Shown here: piece after piece, positions 11,705 through 23,500 of the stretch
Layout of the letters: each line of letters begins with the position of its first letter
How positions within the stretch are numbered: the first letter of the stretch is position 1
NCBI GenBank assembly: GCA_030704615.1
Contig: CM060733.1
Span: 68,262,001 to 68,326,000, forward strand
Source of the DNA: Takakia lepidozioides
Taxonomy: Eukaryota > Streptophyta > Takakiopsida > Takakiales > Takakiaceae
DNA length: 64,000 bases
Direction: 5' to 3'
The notes under the pieces: model-generated
What the model was told of the DNA's origin: nothing
Database searches by the model: none
Seen by the model: the letters and a program-made list of their open reading frames with translations, nothing else
Made by a program: the position numbers and the translations under genes

Positions 11705-13240
11705 TTAATATGGATCAGGAGGATCGTCGGCCTCATCAAGCTGCAAGTCTTCCTGATAATCAGCATCATATTCTCTCATGCTCCTCTCTGCACAATCAAA
11801 GTCTGAATCAAGACCATGATCATTGTTCGAAGAATCTCCACATGACTCTCTCACATAACGACCCATCTGTATTTGGTTGGTGTCATCGCGAGCGCTGAAT
11901 ATCATGACTTCCACCTTGCATCGTCTGTATCCATGAGCAGGTCATCTTTATCAAAGTCCATATACCTTGCGGCCTCATCTCCACGCCCGTTAAGGTCAGA
12001 GGCATCAATGTCATGATCATCATCAATTTCCTCCACCCATCCAGCATCAACAACACTAGATTCATCATGTAGTGTGAGCTCACTACTCTCTGCAATACTA
12101 GTAGTGTCATTGTTTTCCTCATCATCGTCAGCCTCTCCCTCCTCTTGTGCATCTGGCTCAGCCCATGTAGATCCCTCACCATGATAGATACGTCTTCCTC
12201 TCAGCCGAGCATGTACAACCACCTTCCAATTTCCTGATCTCGTCTTGTCTTGTGAAAATAACACTTGCTCCATGTCGGAAGGCCATGCAAAAGGCTCGCC
12301 GTTCATGTGACTATGAGAAAGAACCCTATCCGCATTCACTCACATGAAAACCCACACTCATCATGAACTAGTGTAGCATTTGGTCCAACGAGGCGTGGTT
12401 GGAACCATTTCCCATTGAAGAGAATAGGCCGATGATTGTCATACTCAAGTTGCAATGTGCTCTTAAGCTCTCCGATGTACTCAAGTTTGCTTCTCTCCGG
12501 TTGGGTATCTCTCGTGCTTGACACAAAATCTTGCCAATATGTTGCATACAATCCGGAGTCAAATGTGGTTTTGCGGCGCATGTCAAGTGCACAGATACGG
12601 AAATGATGACCGTGGACCCATATTGAGGTGTACGAAAGAGCGAATTGAGAGGGACCCCTTGCAATCTCTTCCACCAACTTTGGCACTGCCTCCTCTCTTG
12701 CAATTGCGTCTTCAACTCCACTATGAATCCAATGACAAAAGGGTCTCAAGGGCTGCAATTCCAGGGGCAACCGGCTCGATGACACATCACCATGCCGACC
12801 AGCGGCCCGCAATGCTCTAGCCTCCCGCACATGGTTGTGCCTCCAAGCTTGAGCCTCCTCCAACCTTCGTTTGTCCTCATCCGCATATCTTGCCTCCCAC
12901 TCAACAATGCATGGAGTGTTCTTCAATACAAAGTTATGCGCTTGCTCAATCAACATGCGGGGTAGTTTCACCTTTCTCGACTTCTTCGGCAAAACAATAT
13001 TTTTAATTGACATTGCATCCTCTTCTTCCTTCCACATCCGAGGGGCCTCCTTGTCCACCCTTGTCATGTACTATGTGCGATAAAACATAGCTTCTTGCAA
13101 GGTGTACCCCTCCTACCCTCCGGCCATTTGTCGCATGTGTCCGTCTTCAAAGTCTTCGTGTAGCGTTGAAGGAAATACATCCACCGAGATTGAACCGAAC
13201 CGCAGAGCTCCGCCTCTTCCACCAAGTGCAGTTATTTTAT
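11705..13240 (-). pseudogene. CACTA (En/Spm) transposase, C-terminal part, frameshifted
   Basis: Minus-strand fragments read in order as the C-terminal half of a plant CACTA transposase. About 13240-13070 carries the end of the DUF4218-type region (CGSVQSRWMYFLQRYTKTLK). The 13067-12339 frame runs through a coiled, basic segment to a DUF4216-type motif (FNGKWFQPRLVG, then HDECGFSCE). After a -1 frameshift at 12337-12339 the frame continues at 12339-11902 (VNADRVLSHSH, EPFAWPSDMEQVLF, WKVVVHARLRGRR) and then an acidic tail. A second shift near 11912 leads into the last acidic segment, ending at 11705. The N-terminal catalytic part is absent. Non-functional; most likely an old insertion. Confidence 0.8.
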
Positions 13241-13289
13241 CACTAGTGTGAAACTAGCTAGGAAATAGTTAGTTTTGATATATTGACAT

Positions 13290-14120
13290 TTGGGATTGAT
13301 CCAAGTGTCTATCCAGGGGCCAATGTATGTTTGGGCACCTGGTGTGGTTATCTTTACGGCAGATTGCGGTGGGCTCATCTTTCTCGAGTTGAGCCTCACC
13401 GCGTCTAGCTATGGCGTCGTAGTGTGGATTCCCCATGGCGTGGGATGCACTTGGCTCGACTTGTATTTGAGTGATGATTTTATATATGCATCAGTTTATG
13501 TGAGCTCACGTGAGCTTTGTATCCTTCATATTTATCACTCGAGAAATATGAGCTCGAGTTTGTGAGTGTCAGGTTTGAGTTAGTTGTAGCGCTTTGTGTT
13601 TTCAGATGAGAAGCGGTTCAACCTAGAATGCAGGGATCCGTGCATGAGCCTATCCAAAGCGGATAGGGTGCAAAGGCGAACAGGTAGAAAGTTTGCAATG
13701 GATAGAGAGGCGGGCAGCCTTTGGTGAAGAACGGTGTTGCATAGTTCAATGCTATGACAACCAAGTGTGGTGAATGTGGAGCTGCGAAGATGCTACATGC
13801 GGGTCGCAACCTGTTGGAGCCTCAACTTCAAGCTCACGAAGAGGTATGAGTGAAGAGAGGGGTTAGTCCCTCTTGTGTGCAAATCAGTGCACTTGGTGGA
13901 GTTGGAGTTTCAATCTGAAACTCCAGAAGTGTAAGGACTCTTGGAGTGGCATGAACGGGGCTGGAAGGGCAGCATCGAGGCGCCCTAGAGCCAGGGAATA
14001 TGCATGAGAAGTGCAAGTACACCAAGGTTACAAAGGTGTGTGATTTCAGTTCATTTTGTCAGTTTCATGGAGCAAGAGAGTTTGTTGGAGAGCAAAGAGC
14101 TTGTTTGGCGAGTTGGGGGC
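13290..14120 (+). mobile_element. LTR-like sequence, copy 2
   Basis: Diverged relative of 10560-11080 in the same orientation (see that entry), on the other side of the CACTA remnant. It has TATATA-containing sequence near 13481 and a leader-like tail. The pair could be the two LTRs of one gutted element or two solo copies. No primer-binding site or polypurine tract was recognised. Confidence 0.3.
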
Positions 14121-14219
14121 GCCTCTAGTGGGCCATGAGAGCCCAAGAGAGCATGGCAACAGATCTGGTGGCTTCGCAGAAGCCATAGCTTGTCGACAAC
14201 AGGTGCAGAGGCAAACCCC

Positions 14220-14520
14220 AGCTCAGGGAGAGCTTGGGAACATCTGGGAACGCATGGGAACGCCCGAGAACGTGTGGGAACTTGTGGGGAGTTTCTGGGA
14301 ACGTAGGGGCATCGTGGCCGTGGCCGGGGTCGTGACCGTGATGGGTCGTGGGGCCAGTATCATGAGATACCACGAGCCCAGGCGTTGACCGTTGCCGTGG
14401 CCGTGGCCATGGGGAGTCGTGACGCGGACACCACGAACGGGCACGGTGACCAGCTCGTGGGAATGGCGGGCCGTGACCGGAGACCGTGAAGGGTCGTGAT
14501 CGTGATACCACGGGGTATTA
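14220..14520. repeat. G-rich imperfect repeats (TGGGAAC and CGTGACCGTG words)
   Basis: Six or so TGGGAAC/CGAGAAC words at 14225-14310 are followed by repeated GTCGTG and GATACCACG words to about 14515. Low-complexity GC-rich DNA; frames through it are Pro/His-rich on the minus strand and not credible as genes. Confidence 0.5.
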
Positions 14521-14622
14521 CGGGGCAGCTCGTGGGCAGCGCGTGCCTAGGGCAGGCCGAGGCCAGGGGCCGTGAGAAGGCGTGGTGTTGAGGGCCACGG
14601 AAGGCCACGAACAGACAAAGTG

Positions 14623-14666
<44 letters not shown>
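14623..14666. repeat. Poly(A) tract, 44 bp
   Basis: Uninterrupted run of A, flanked by AGTG on the left and CTTTTTTCACT on the right. It may mark the tail of a retroposed sequence, but no source transcript could be identified on either side. Confidence 0.9.
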
Positions 14667-14668
<2 letters not shown>

Positions 14669-15640
14669 TTTTTCACTCGTGTCGTGGGACCTTGATGGGG
14701 AGGCTGGGCTCTAAAAAACAACAGTTTTGAGCTAGCTAATCCGGCAGAAAAGTCGGGATTGCCTCTCTGTTGCGTTTTAACAAAGGGGGTTACCTCCCTG
14801 CAGGTAATCTTTGTTTGATTTCCAAAATACAACAAAATCTTTACGTAGCAAAATTGCGACGAATGGCGAAAGGCACAACTTTTTACCACCGATGGACCTG
14901 AGAATTTACAAGCTGATACGGGGTATATAATTGTAGTTTGTCACCAAGTTTGGTGATTTATGAAGTAGATTAGCAACTGCACCAAATTATTGAGTCAACG
15001 ACACTTATGGGAGCCGATTATTTGAATTTTTACTTCTTGGATGGATGAAAAATCCTAAAATTCGCCTTGAGGAGCTGGATAGATGAAATGACAACTCGCG
15101 CCAACTGGTCATCCAATTGGATGGATGAAAAGCCAGCTTCATTGGCCTCTAAGACTTTTCAGCCATGTTGAATATTATATTATAGATTCTCCAAGGAAAC
15201 AATAGTTTAATGAATATATTTTTTATTAATTTATTAGGCTCAAAAACAGTATAAAAGAGAGGCAAGGCCCCCTTGTTTCTCACTTGTGCTTTCCTCTTGC
15301 TTTGTTAATTGCTTTGTTTATTTCATGGGAGCTAGAGTTGGAATCTAACCCCACCCATTGTCGGCCATTGAGCTATTTGCTTTGCTATGAACAAGCAGCT
15401 CGGATTTTCAAGAGAAGGTCATGTGGAAGGTCTAAAATTTAGATCTGATTGTTGTCTTGTTGATTTGTATTTGTGTGAGCCAAGAGGGCATTGGTCACAA
15501 CTAGGGGAGTGCGTGTGGCCCCCTGACTCATGTCCTAGAAAAGAGGAAGAGAGTTCAATTGTTTAAGCTCGAAAGGTTCGAAGCTATAATATTTTGTTTT
15601 GTTTTATTCTAACTAGCAAGAGGTTTTCTTTTTGTTTGTT
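14667..15640. other. No recognisable gene; possible LTR or leader sequence
   Basis: No reading frame of note. A TATAAAAG box at about 15250 followed by a pyrimidine-rich stretch looks like an LTR promoter or leader, but no partner repeat was found. Confidence 0.3.
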
Positions 15641-15649
15641 TTGTTTATT

Positions 15650-17000
15650 TTGTTGTTTATCAGACTTGGCCCCCTCCACCATAGCCCCCAGTAGGGCGTG
15701 GGTAGTAGTGGTTTAGTCAGGGAAGTCAACTGCCCATAGCTGGGGGTACGCCATCTCAAGCCGCCCCGGTGGCACGCTCTCCGCGCGGAGCCTGAGACAG
15801 GAGTTGACTCTAGGAGTGCATAGCAGGGAAAGCGGGGCCGAGCCCAAACAGCCCCACGTGCTATGCTTTTTTATTTTGTGGATATAAGCCGGTCTTGCAT
15901 TTTAAGGGGGGTCTCTCACTCTACACTATTTGATTTAATCTATATTCCCTTAAGGGGTTATTATGTGCATGCTCCTTTGTTAGCGGTAGAAAAATTCTGT
16001 GCTTGGAATGAGAGAGAGCCTGGGTAGAAGCGGTTCAGCCTAGCCGGAGAGGAGCGGGCGCGACCCACCAGGTTGAGCAGGAGAGGTAGAGGCAGCTAGA
16101 GACGGGGGTGGATCAAAAGTACCCGGGTTCCACGGCTACAGTGGCACAACGTGTCAGTCCCCCGCGGAGAGGATGACCGTTTCCAGAGAGGGGAACATGC
16201 TAGAAGCCCTTAAATTAATATAGTTAGGACGGAATAGTCCCTGGTCCCACCATAGGTTACCTTTGCGCCTCAAGAGGGCACGTTTTAAGAACTAACGAAT
16301 GAACATGGGGCTTCACTAAACATATTTTGTACATCCACGGCGGCGCGGCAGTTCCCCGCGACGGGGGAACCTGTTTTCTGATGGCCCTGACGTTCCCTGA
16401 TGTTCCCTGAGGTTCCCACAATCTGATAGAGGCGATTTTAGCATCGTTGGGCTTCCCCCACGACATTCTTCCTGGGAGGTATTTTTCCGGATTTTTGAAT
16501 TTATAAATATTTTCTTAATTTTCTTGAGGAGGAAATTCCCATATAAGAATTAAGACTTTTGATTGAACTTTTTGAGCTTATAAGAACTTGAGTGACTAAA
16601 GCGTGAATTGATTGACCCTTTTAACTTATTAAAGCTTGCATTGCTTATTAACTTTCGTCAAGCTAAAGCTAGAAATTGGAAAGGGACAAACTTAGCCCTT
16701 CTTGGGGAGAGCTGGGCTCAAGCCCCGGAGAAGGAGGGCATTCGGAGAAGGAAGTGGAGTCCTCTCATCCCTGGGTTCAGGAGGTGTTTTGTGAAGGGAT
16801 AAAATAGACCCCGGCTATAAGCGGCTTGGGAACCCAGGCAGTAGGTGCAGTAATAAACAAGACTTGGAAGGCAGTTACGTTTAAAAGAAAAATCTAAAAC
16901 CATAAACAAACCGTAGGACTAGAACACGCAAATTGCCCTGTAGAGGAAAGCATATGAGCTTCTCTTTGCCAGTAGGATCTTAGAATTGATAGTTTAGACC
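15650..17000. other. Possible organelle-like (mitochondrial) DNA
   Basis: Purine-rich, even-composition sequence with many short GGGG/CCCC and GAGAG words and no long frames, unlike the AT-rich neighbours. It resembles plant mitochondrial intergenic or intron sequence in style. This is a subjective compositional call; no mitochondrial gene, tRNA or intron domain was identified. Confidence 0.2.
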
Positions 17001-17049
17001 CTCGTGCCTGCTGTGAACCCTGCACTAACCACAGCCGGGTAGGCGGTTC

Positions 17050-17925
17050 ATTGAGCCCAACCTACACCGCGACTTACCACGACCCCCACTAGGTTAGTAT
17101 GCCGTCGCCTTGACCGCGCGCGCTCAGGGCTCGTCAATGCCCCAATGAAAATTGCCCAAATACCAAATGTCAACGTCGATATTTTCACTACACTCGCGGA
17201 GATGATGGAAACAAAGGGGCTCTTGAATCTACCATCCAGCACAAAAGGAACTATATGAATCTAAGCAGAGACACCATAATGGCCACGGGGCACCGCTCCA
17301 CTCCACTTGTCGAAGCATGAATCGTACGAGAAATCACGTAGGCCAAAGAATTTATGGCCATACATATCCACCACCCCCGCTAGGTGGGGCTCGAGGCAGC
17401 CACGGTGGCACAGTGTGGTCAGGTGGCCGGCCTTGGTAGGTACCAGCATTCATAAGAGAGAACCATTGGGTTTCTGCGCATTTTTTAAAGAGTTTATGGA
17501 GGTGCCAAACTGCTTGGTTGTGTCTCGTGATATGCAGACCATGTATGACCGGGTGCGTACATTGGCTCAAGAGATGCGGCCAAGTGGGTGGTGGAACATA
17601 GTGGACAGTATGGGGATGGGAACAGGTGCGGCCAAAATATGTGTTTGCGTTGGTGACCCATGTATTGGGCGTATCTGAATTTGAGTGTTTGTCGAATTTG
17701 TGCGTCCGTGGTGGCTTTGGTTAGCCAGAAGTGGGTAGAAAATTTATGATGCAGTACATCGGATTGAGTCCATTTTTGTATGTGCACTTTTGTATGGCTG
17801 ATGGAGGCGGCAGCTTGTTTGTTTGCTTCTTTGGTCAAGGTGGTCACAAGGTTGCGAACTGGTCTAGGTGCGGGTGGGTCAGGGACTGGGTGTATGAACC
17901 AGAACGGGTGTGTGTGTACAGAAGA
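17050..17925 (-). pseudogene. Non-LTR retrotransposon remnant (C-terminal part)
   Basis: Minus-strand reading shows the end of a LINE polyprotein: a basic segment (KVHIQKWTQSDVLHHKFSTH), then TLKFRYAQYMGHQRKHIFWP, a CPLC zinc-binding motif, and in a shifted frame MSQCTHPVIHGLHITRHNQA, the typical H-x-x-x-R-H-N region downstream of it. Frames change at least once (about 17500-17570), and the endonuclease and polymerase are absent. It abuts the hAT-like remnant at about 17930. Confidence 0.65.
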
Positions 17926-17929
17926 GAGC

Positions 17930-19077
17930 ATGCTTGGATGCAATTTGCTTTGTGACACCATTCCTCACACCTTGGAAGGTGCTCACACCATCAGCCCCAA
18001 AACAAAGCAATTTCTGAGCTACAGAAGATTCAGTGAGTCCTCCACCCTTTCGCAATGCATCCATTATGACTAGAGTGAGATTATCAGCCCCACTCCCATC
18101 CACAATTTTTTGGAGAGAGATCATTATGGGGATTCTTACCCAGTTCTGCACAATATACGCATGGACGCTGATCCATGAGCCATTGTCCACAGAGGTTACC
18201 TCATCACAAGTCAAGGCAACAAATCTGGGCAGTTCTTACAGAAGTCAGCATAACCTGTTGAACCTCATTATACATGAACTCTGCCATAATCCAGCCACTT
18301 GTAGCACTCCAATGCATTTTGGGGCTGTTCTGGACCTCCAAATACTCATACAAATCTTGCATTCTCTCATACTCTGTCATGGGTCGGCCCCCTGAAAGCA
18401 AATGAAGAAGAGTAGCAAATTGGACTTTCTTTCTAGTCCTCTCACCCGTGTTGTGGACAACAATCTGTTCCAGTACTGTGGTAGGAACACGGGCATTATA
18501 TAAAGCGACATTCTTCTTGTGCTTGCAATCACTTGTTACATACCATTTTATTTTATTTTTACCTTATACTTGGGCATGTCCCTCTTGGCCCACCTCCTCT
18601 CCTCGTGCTTGATGAGTGTATCCCACTTCGGGGCCATGAGCATGGGCCTCTTGTTGATGGTGGAGCAGACCTTGCACCTCACAAGATGTAAGCTCCCATC
18701 TGTGCAACTCCCCCTCAGCCCATGGCAGCTTTGCTACCCACTCCAACTGGAATTTCCTTGTCAGATCATAGTTAGGCTTAACTTTTTTGGCAGGCACAGT
18801 GTCCTCATGTACATCATCTGAAATCCTCACTATCATGTGTGTCAGAAGACACCACAATAGTGCCATGAGAAGTTTGGGATGACTCTGGGGGTGAAGGGAT
18901 AGAGTCACTAGACTCATTTGATGTGCCTTCTGCATCAGGGGGCAGTGACATTCTATCACAAACTAGGCTAAGAGGCTGGGAATTGCCCCAATTCCGCGAG
19001 CTCACTAAGTACTTGTCAAGAAAAGAGAAGGAACTCACGCGTCTGGATGCGGCAGGGGGCCTGGATTTGGAACTCAT
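17930..19077 (-). pseudogene. hAT-like transposase remnant (ZNF862/TTF-zinc-finger type)
   Basis: Proposed start at 19077. In order on the minus strand: a Ser-rich N-terminus; FQLEWVAKLPWAE; a zinc-finger segment with RCKVCS and later KHEERRWAKR (about 18680-18590); GGRPMTEYERMQDLYEYL (18390-18340); CDEVTSVDNGSWISVHAY (about 18210) with the first conserved Asp; and LLCFGADGVSTFQG with a second conserved Asp (about 17990). Frames shift near 18690 and 18210, and the region after the second Asp is lost at the junction with the LINE remnant. Non-functional. Assignment rests on remembered family motifs. Confidence 0.65.
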
Positions 19078-19079
19078 CT

Positions 19080-20540
19080 TGGTGTTGGGGACTCCAAATC
19101 AATCCAACCGTAACACTATAACATGCAAAAAGGACAAGACAGGAGAAAAGAAGATATAAACAAGATTAGTTCTCCCTAAACTAAAGAAGATAGAAAGCAA
19201 GGCATGGTGGGGACTTGATAATGGAGACTCCACATACAACTACAAAGCGAAGAATGTAAGAATGCAAGCCTAATGCAATCTAGCAGCCGCCTCCGTGCGT
19301 TTAAGCTCCCCCGCATCCTTGAAGTCCCTCCCAATAAACAAGCGCACACTAAACAAACCTGGCGATGCACATGAACTCAAGGCACAGCATAGTAGGCGAT
19401 GAACTCAGAGTGACAGCCGCCGCGCAGTGGTGACGGCCACCCTTTCCAGCCCTAAAACGCTTGGCGAACGGACGGCCGAGGGCGCAGCACGTGGCGAGAT
19501 CCCCCACGGCTGCTACGCCAACAGGCGCCGGCCGTTGGATGGTGCCACGGGATCTGGTTCCCAGGCGCCAAGGGGTGGTTCCTTTGGTGCTTTATGGTAA
19601 CACTCCACCAGGGACGTGCGCTTTATGGCTTTTTTTTTTTTTTTTTCCCATGTTTTTTAATAAGGGCGTGTCGCAGCCCACAAAATTCGAGTGCTTTCTG
19701 GCTTTATTTCGCCTAAAAAATATGCGCTGCCGCTAACGTCAATTAGCTAACCTAATTGACTTCCTAACTGGCAGGTGCGGCCGGGGCCTTAGTTGACTGG
19801 TGGCGCTGTTAGCTTGCGGGTACAAGTAGAGGTTAGAAAGTTTTTTCTCGCCGCGTTCATCCTGCTTGTTTTCTGGTCGATTATCTCTGGTGATGCGAAA
19901 ACCTCTTTAAAATGGGGTCTAATTGTGAATAGGTTCCGGCCCTTCATGTGTGTGTGGGTGTCAACAGTGATGGGGAAAGAAGCTGCAGCGAGGATAGCCT
20001 ATGCATGTCGTGGGAAACCTCTTTGGCAACAGGGTACACGCAAGTTGTTGGCTCTATTTGGTCGTTACCTCAATTGTGAGCAATCCAATATATCAAAGAG
20101 GGCTAATGGAAGTACTGATCTGTAGCAACGCGCCTGGTGATAATCTTCGAGCCTGGGGGTAGCCGTGGAGTAAAGTTGAAACCACAGAGAAGAATACATA
20201 CATCTGTGCTGGTTGTGGATTATAAGTGAGTCTGTTGTAAGCATCAGCAAAAACCCAAAAGTTTTTCTTCGAAACTCACTGAGGCTACTCATACTTTTTG
20301 CATTACAGAAGGTGGTCGACCATTTGAAGTGTGAGAAGATTCTGATACCAAATTGACAGGGACCTAGAAATTAGTGAACCCCCTTACTAACGATTGATTA
20401 TTACAAACTTACCGCAGTTGAGTGACTATCTGGGAAACGAGAAATCCCAGTGAACATTGTAATGTCAAGAGCTGCGATAAGCGCAATCTCAGTGCCATAA
20501 TCTCATTGGAAGAAGACAGACTAGAGGGGAGGGAGCCAAA
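19080..20540. other. No gene recognised; 5' flank of the GCR1-like gene
   Basis: Contains a 20-bp T-rich run near 19629-19647 but no credible coding region. The last 100-150 bp before 20541 are the probable 5' UTR of the receptor gene. Confidence 0.4.
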
Positions 20541-23500
20541 ATGATCGAAGGGCTGACTACTGGGGAGACTCGGGCTCTGACAAACATCAATGTCGCAGCA
20601 TCAGCACTTTCATTCGCAGGCTCAGGCTTTATCGTTCTCTGCTATCTCTTCTTCAAAGAGCTTCGCACGTTTCCTTTCAAGCTCGTCTTCTACCTCTCTC
20701 TCTCTGTAAGCTTCTCGCTTTCTTGTCCTGGATCACTTCACGCGGACATGTGACCAATTTGATCCATGTCAAACTCTTCCATGCCTGCTGATTATTGGCA
20801 GAGCTACCATAATGTTTCATGACATATCCATCTACACATAGGGTTTGCAATGTTGTAGGATTTCGTAGAGATGGAGTGAGAAGGACGAAGGTGGATAAGA
20901 ATGTACTCATAAGACCTTGTTTGCCGTAGCCTTGTGGCCATTGACGCCGCGCCCAGTTTGAGCGGAACACAGAGACAGAAACTACCTTTGTCAGGGGCTG
21001 ACGCCGGTAGTATGGACTTACCTTGGAACAAAAAATTGATCCGAGTTTTCCAGATATCCTCTAGAAATCCCTTTACACAAGCATCAATCTGCTGTGTGTG
21101 ATTTGCCCAATAACTAGGCCCCAAAAGGGCCTGGGCTTTTGGCTCAGCCTCAAGATTTTCAAAGTTGGTAAACAGAGGTACAGGAACAAATCCCTTGATG
21201 GATTTGAAGAGGGCGTCTCTCTGGTGAGAGTACCCAGGACAAGAGAAACGCACAGATGGTGTCTGATCTCACCAGCATCTTTGACTCTAACTGATTAGTG
21301 TTGAAAACCTTCCAATTTAATCTTGTTATTAGATAACTCGTGGATGTGGCTTCTTTTCAATTTGAAGAGGTCTTTCATTATTGACTGTTGACAGCAACAG
21401 TCGACAGATACACCTCTCCCTCTCTGTGCCTCTCTCTCTGGTTCCCAATTGGGCCACCATGAAGTACAAAAATTTGTGGACAGGCTTAAGACATGACCAT
21501 AATCATATTGTTCTATCTTGAAGCAGCGATTGGTGAAGAGTTTGGCACCTGAATGTTTCTGTACTGTGTGAATGCAGGACATGCTCTGCAGCCTTTTCAA
21601 CCTGCTAGGGTAAGTTTTATATACGCAGAGGTCTAAAACCTGCAGCTTCCTTTGAACAAACAATGGACTGTATGACTTCAGTTATCAGGTTCATACTATG
21701 TTGAGACGAATCTTGATAAAAGCTCTGAGCTTTAGGATCCCTGACTTTTTTTGAGCCCAAGAGTCCCATAAAGTAATGGAAAGTTTTTGTCACACATGAT
21801 TAACTCGTCGTTTCGGCAATTCGCAAATTCTAGTTTGTGTCGACTATTGGTGGTGGATGTTTTACCGACTCATGCCTATATATAGGATGCAGTTGCTGTG
21901 GATGTTAGGGAAACCTACAGCAGTCTGTGAAAGAGAGAGAGAATGTACTTGGTTGCTGTAGCCTTGTGGCCATTGACCCCGCGCCCAGTTTGAGCAGAAC
22001 ACAATTGGACAGAAACTACCTTTGTCAGGGGCTAGTATGACTTACCTTGAGACAGACAATGGATCCGATTTTTCTAGATATCCTCTAGAAATCTCTTTAT
22101 ACAAACATCTGTGTGTGATTTTCCCAATAACTAGACCCCAAAAGGGCCTGGGCTTTTGGCTCAGCCTCAAGATTATAAAAGTTGGTAAACAGAGGTACAG
22201 GAACAATTCCCCTGATGGATTTGAAGAGGGTGTCTGGATATCCTCTAGAAATCCCTTTACACAAGCATCAATCTGCTGTGTGTGATTTGCCCAATAACTA
22301 GGCCCGCCTGGGCTTTTGGCTCAGCCTCGAGATTTTCAAAGTCTGTAAACAGAGGTACAGGCACAAGTCCCTTGATGGAGTTGAAGAGGGCGTCTCTCTG
22401 GTGAGAGTACCCAGGAGGATGAATCGGAAAATGAATAATGTCTTCAGGTTGCCCACACCATGGGCATTTGCAATCCCCCTTTCCACTCTGCATCTGTTTG
22501 CTATTCAAAGGTAGGCTTCCCACCCTGAGTTTAAATTTCAGTCTAGTGCCGAGGGTGGGGAGAGATTGTACTCATAAGACGTTGTTTGCCGTAGCCTTGT
22601 GGCCATTGACCCCGCGCCCAGTTTGAGCGGGAACAAAAGGGACAGAACCTACCTCTGTCAGGGGCTGACGTTGGTAGTGTGACTTACCATCATATATAGA
22701 ATTAATCCGGATTTTCCAGATATCCTCTAGAAATCCCTTCACACAAGCATCAATCTGCTGTGTGTGATTTCAAAAACTAGGCCTCAGGAGGGCCTGGGCT
22801 TTTGGCTCAGCCTCGAGACTTTCAAAGTTGTTAAACGGGGGTACAGGCACAATTCCCTTGATAGAATTGAAGAGGGCGTCTCTTTGGTGAGAGAACCCCG
22901 GACAGTGTATCGGAAAGTGAATACTGTCTTCAGATTGCCCACACAGCGGGCAATTGCACTCTCCCTTTCCTCTCTGCTTCTGTTTGCTGTTCAAAGGTAG
23001 GCTTCCTGCCCTGAGTTTAAATTTCAGTCTAGTGCCGAGAGTGCCTTGAGGTCATCCAAGATGTCCTCCCCCATGTCACTGACTGGAAACAAGTTCAGGG
23101 AAGTTTTCTGCCTAACTTCATTTTCATCAGACAATCTCATGGCAACAGACATGGCTGAGGACACTACAGCCTCTAAAAGAGAATCTCTTCTACTCTCTTC
23201 TGCCAGGACTTAGCCTGTTTGACAGGGCGGTCCTGTTTCCAAGATATAGAGTCGATTAACTTAGGATATCTGGTGTTGGGAGAGAGAGGGAGAGAGAGAG
23301 AGAGAGAGAGAGAGTCTGTGAAAGACATTCTGCTTCAGTTCTTACTTGGCCTGTGTAGCTGCTTTTATATTCCACTACCAAGGATTAACGAAGTAGGCAA
23401 CCGTAGAAGAGTTTTCAATCAATGACAAGTAGGTTCATGCTGTAATTATCGAGTTGCAGAAACAAAGTGATATAGAACTGACAGAATAGGGCAGCATGGC

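Noticed and set aside
12336-12342. Programmed -1 frameshift in the CACTA gene
   Set aside because: No slippery heptamer or downstream structure seen, and a second shift and N-terminal loss show ordinary decay.
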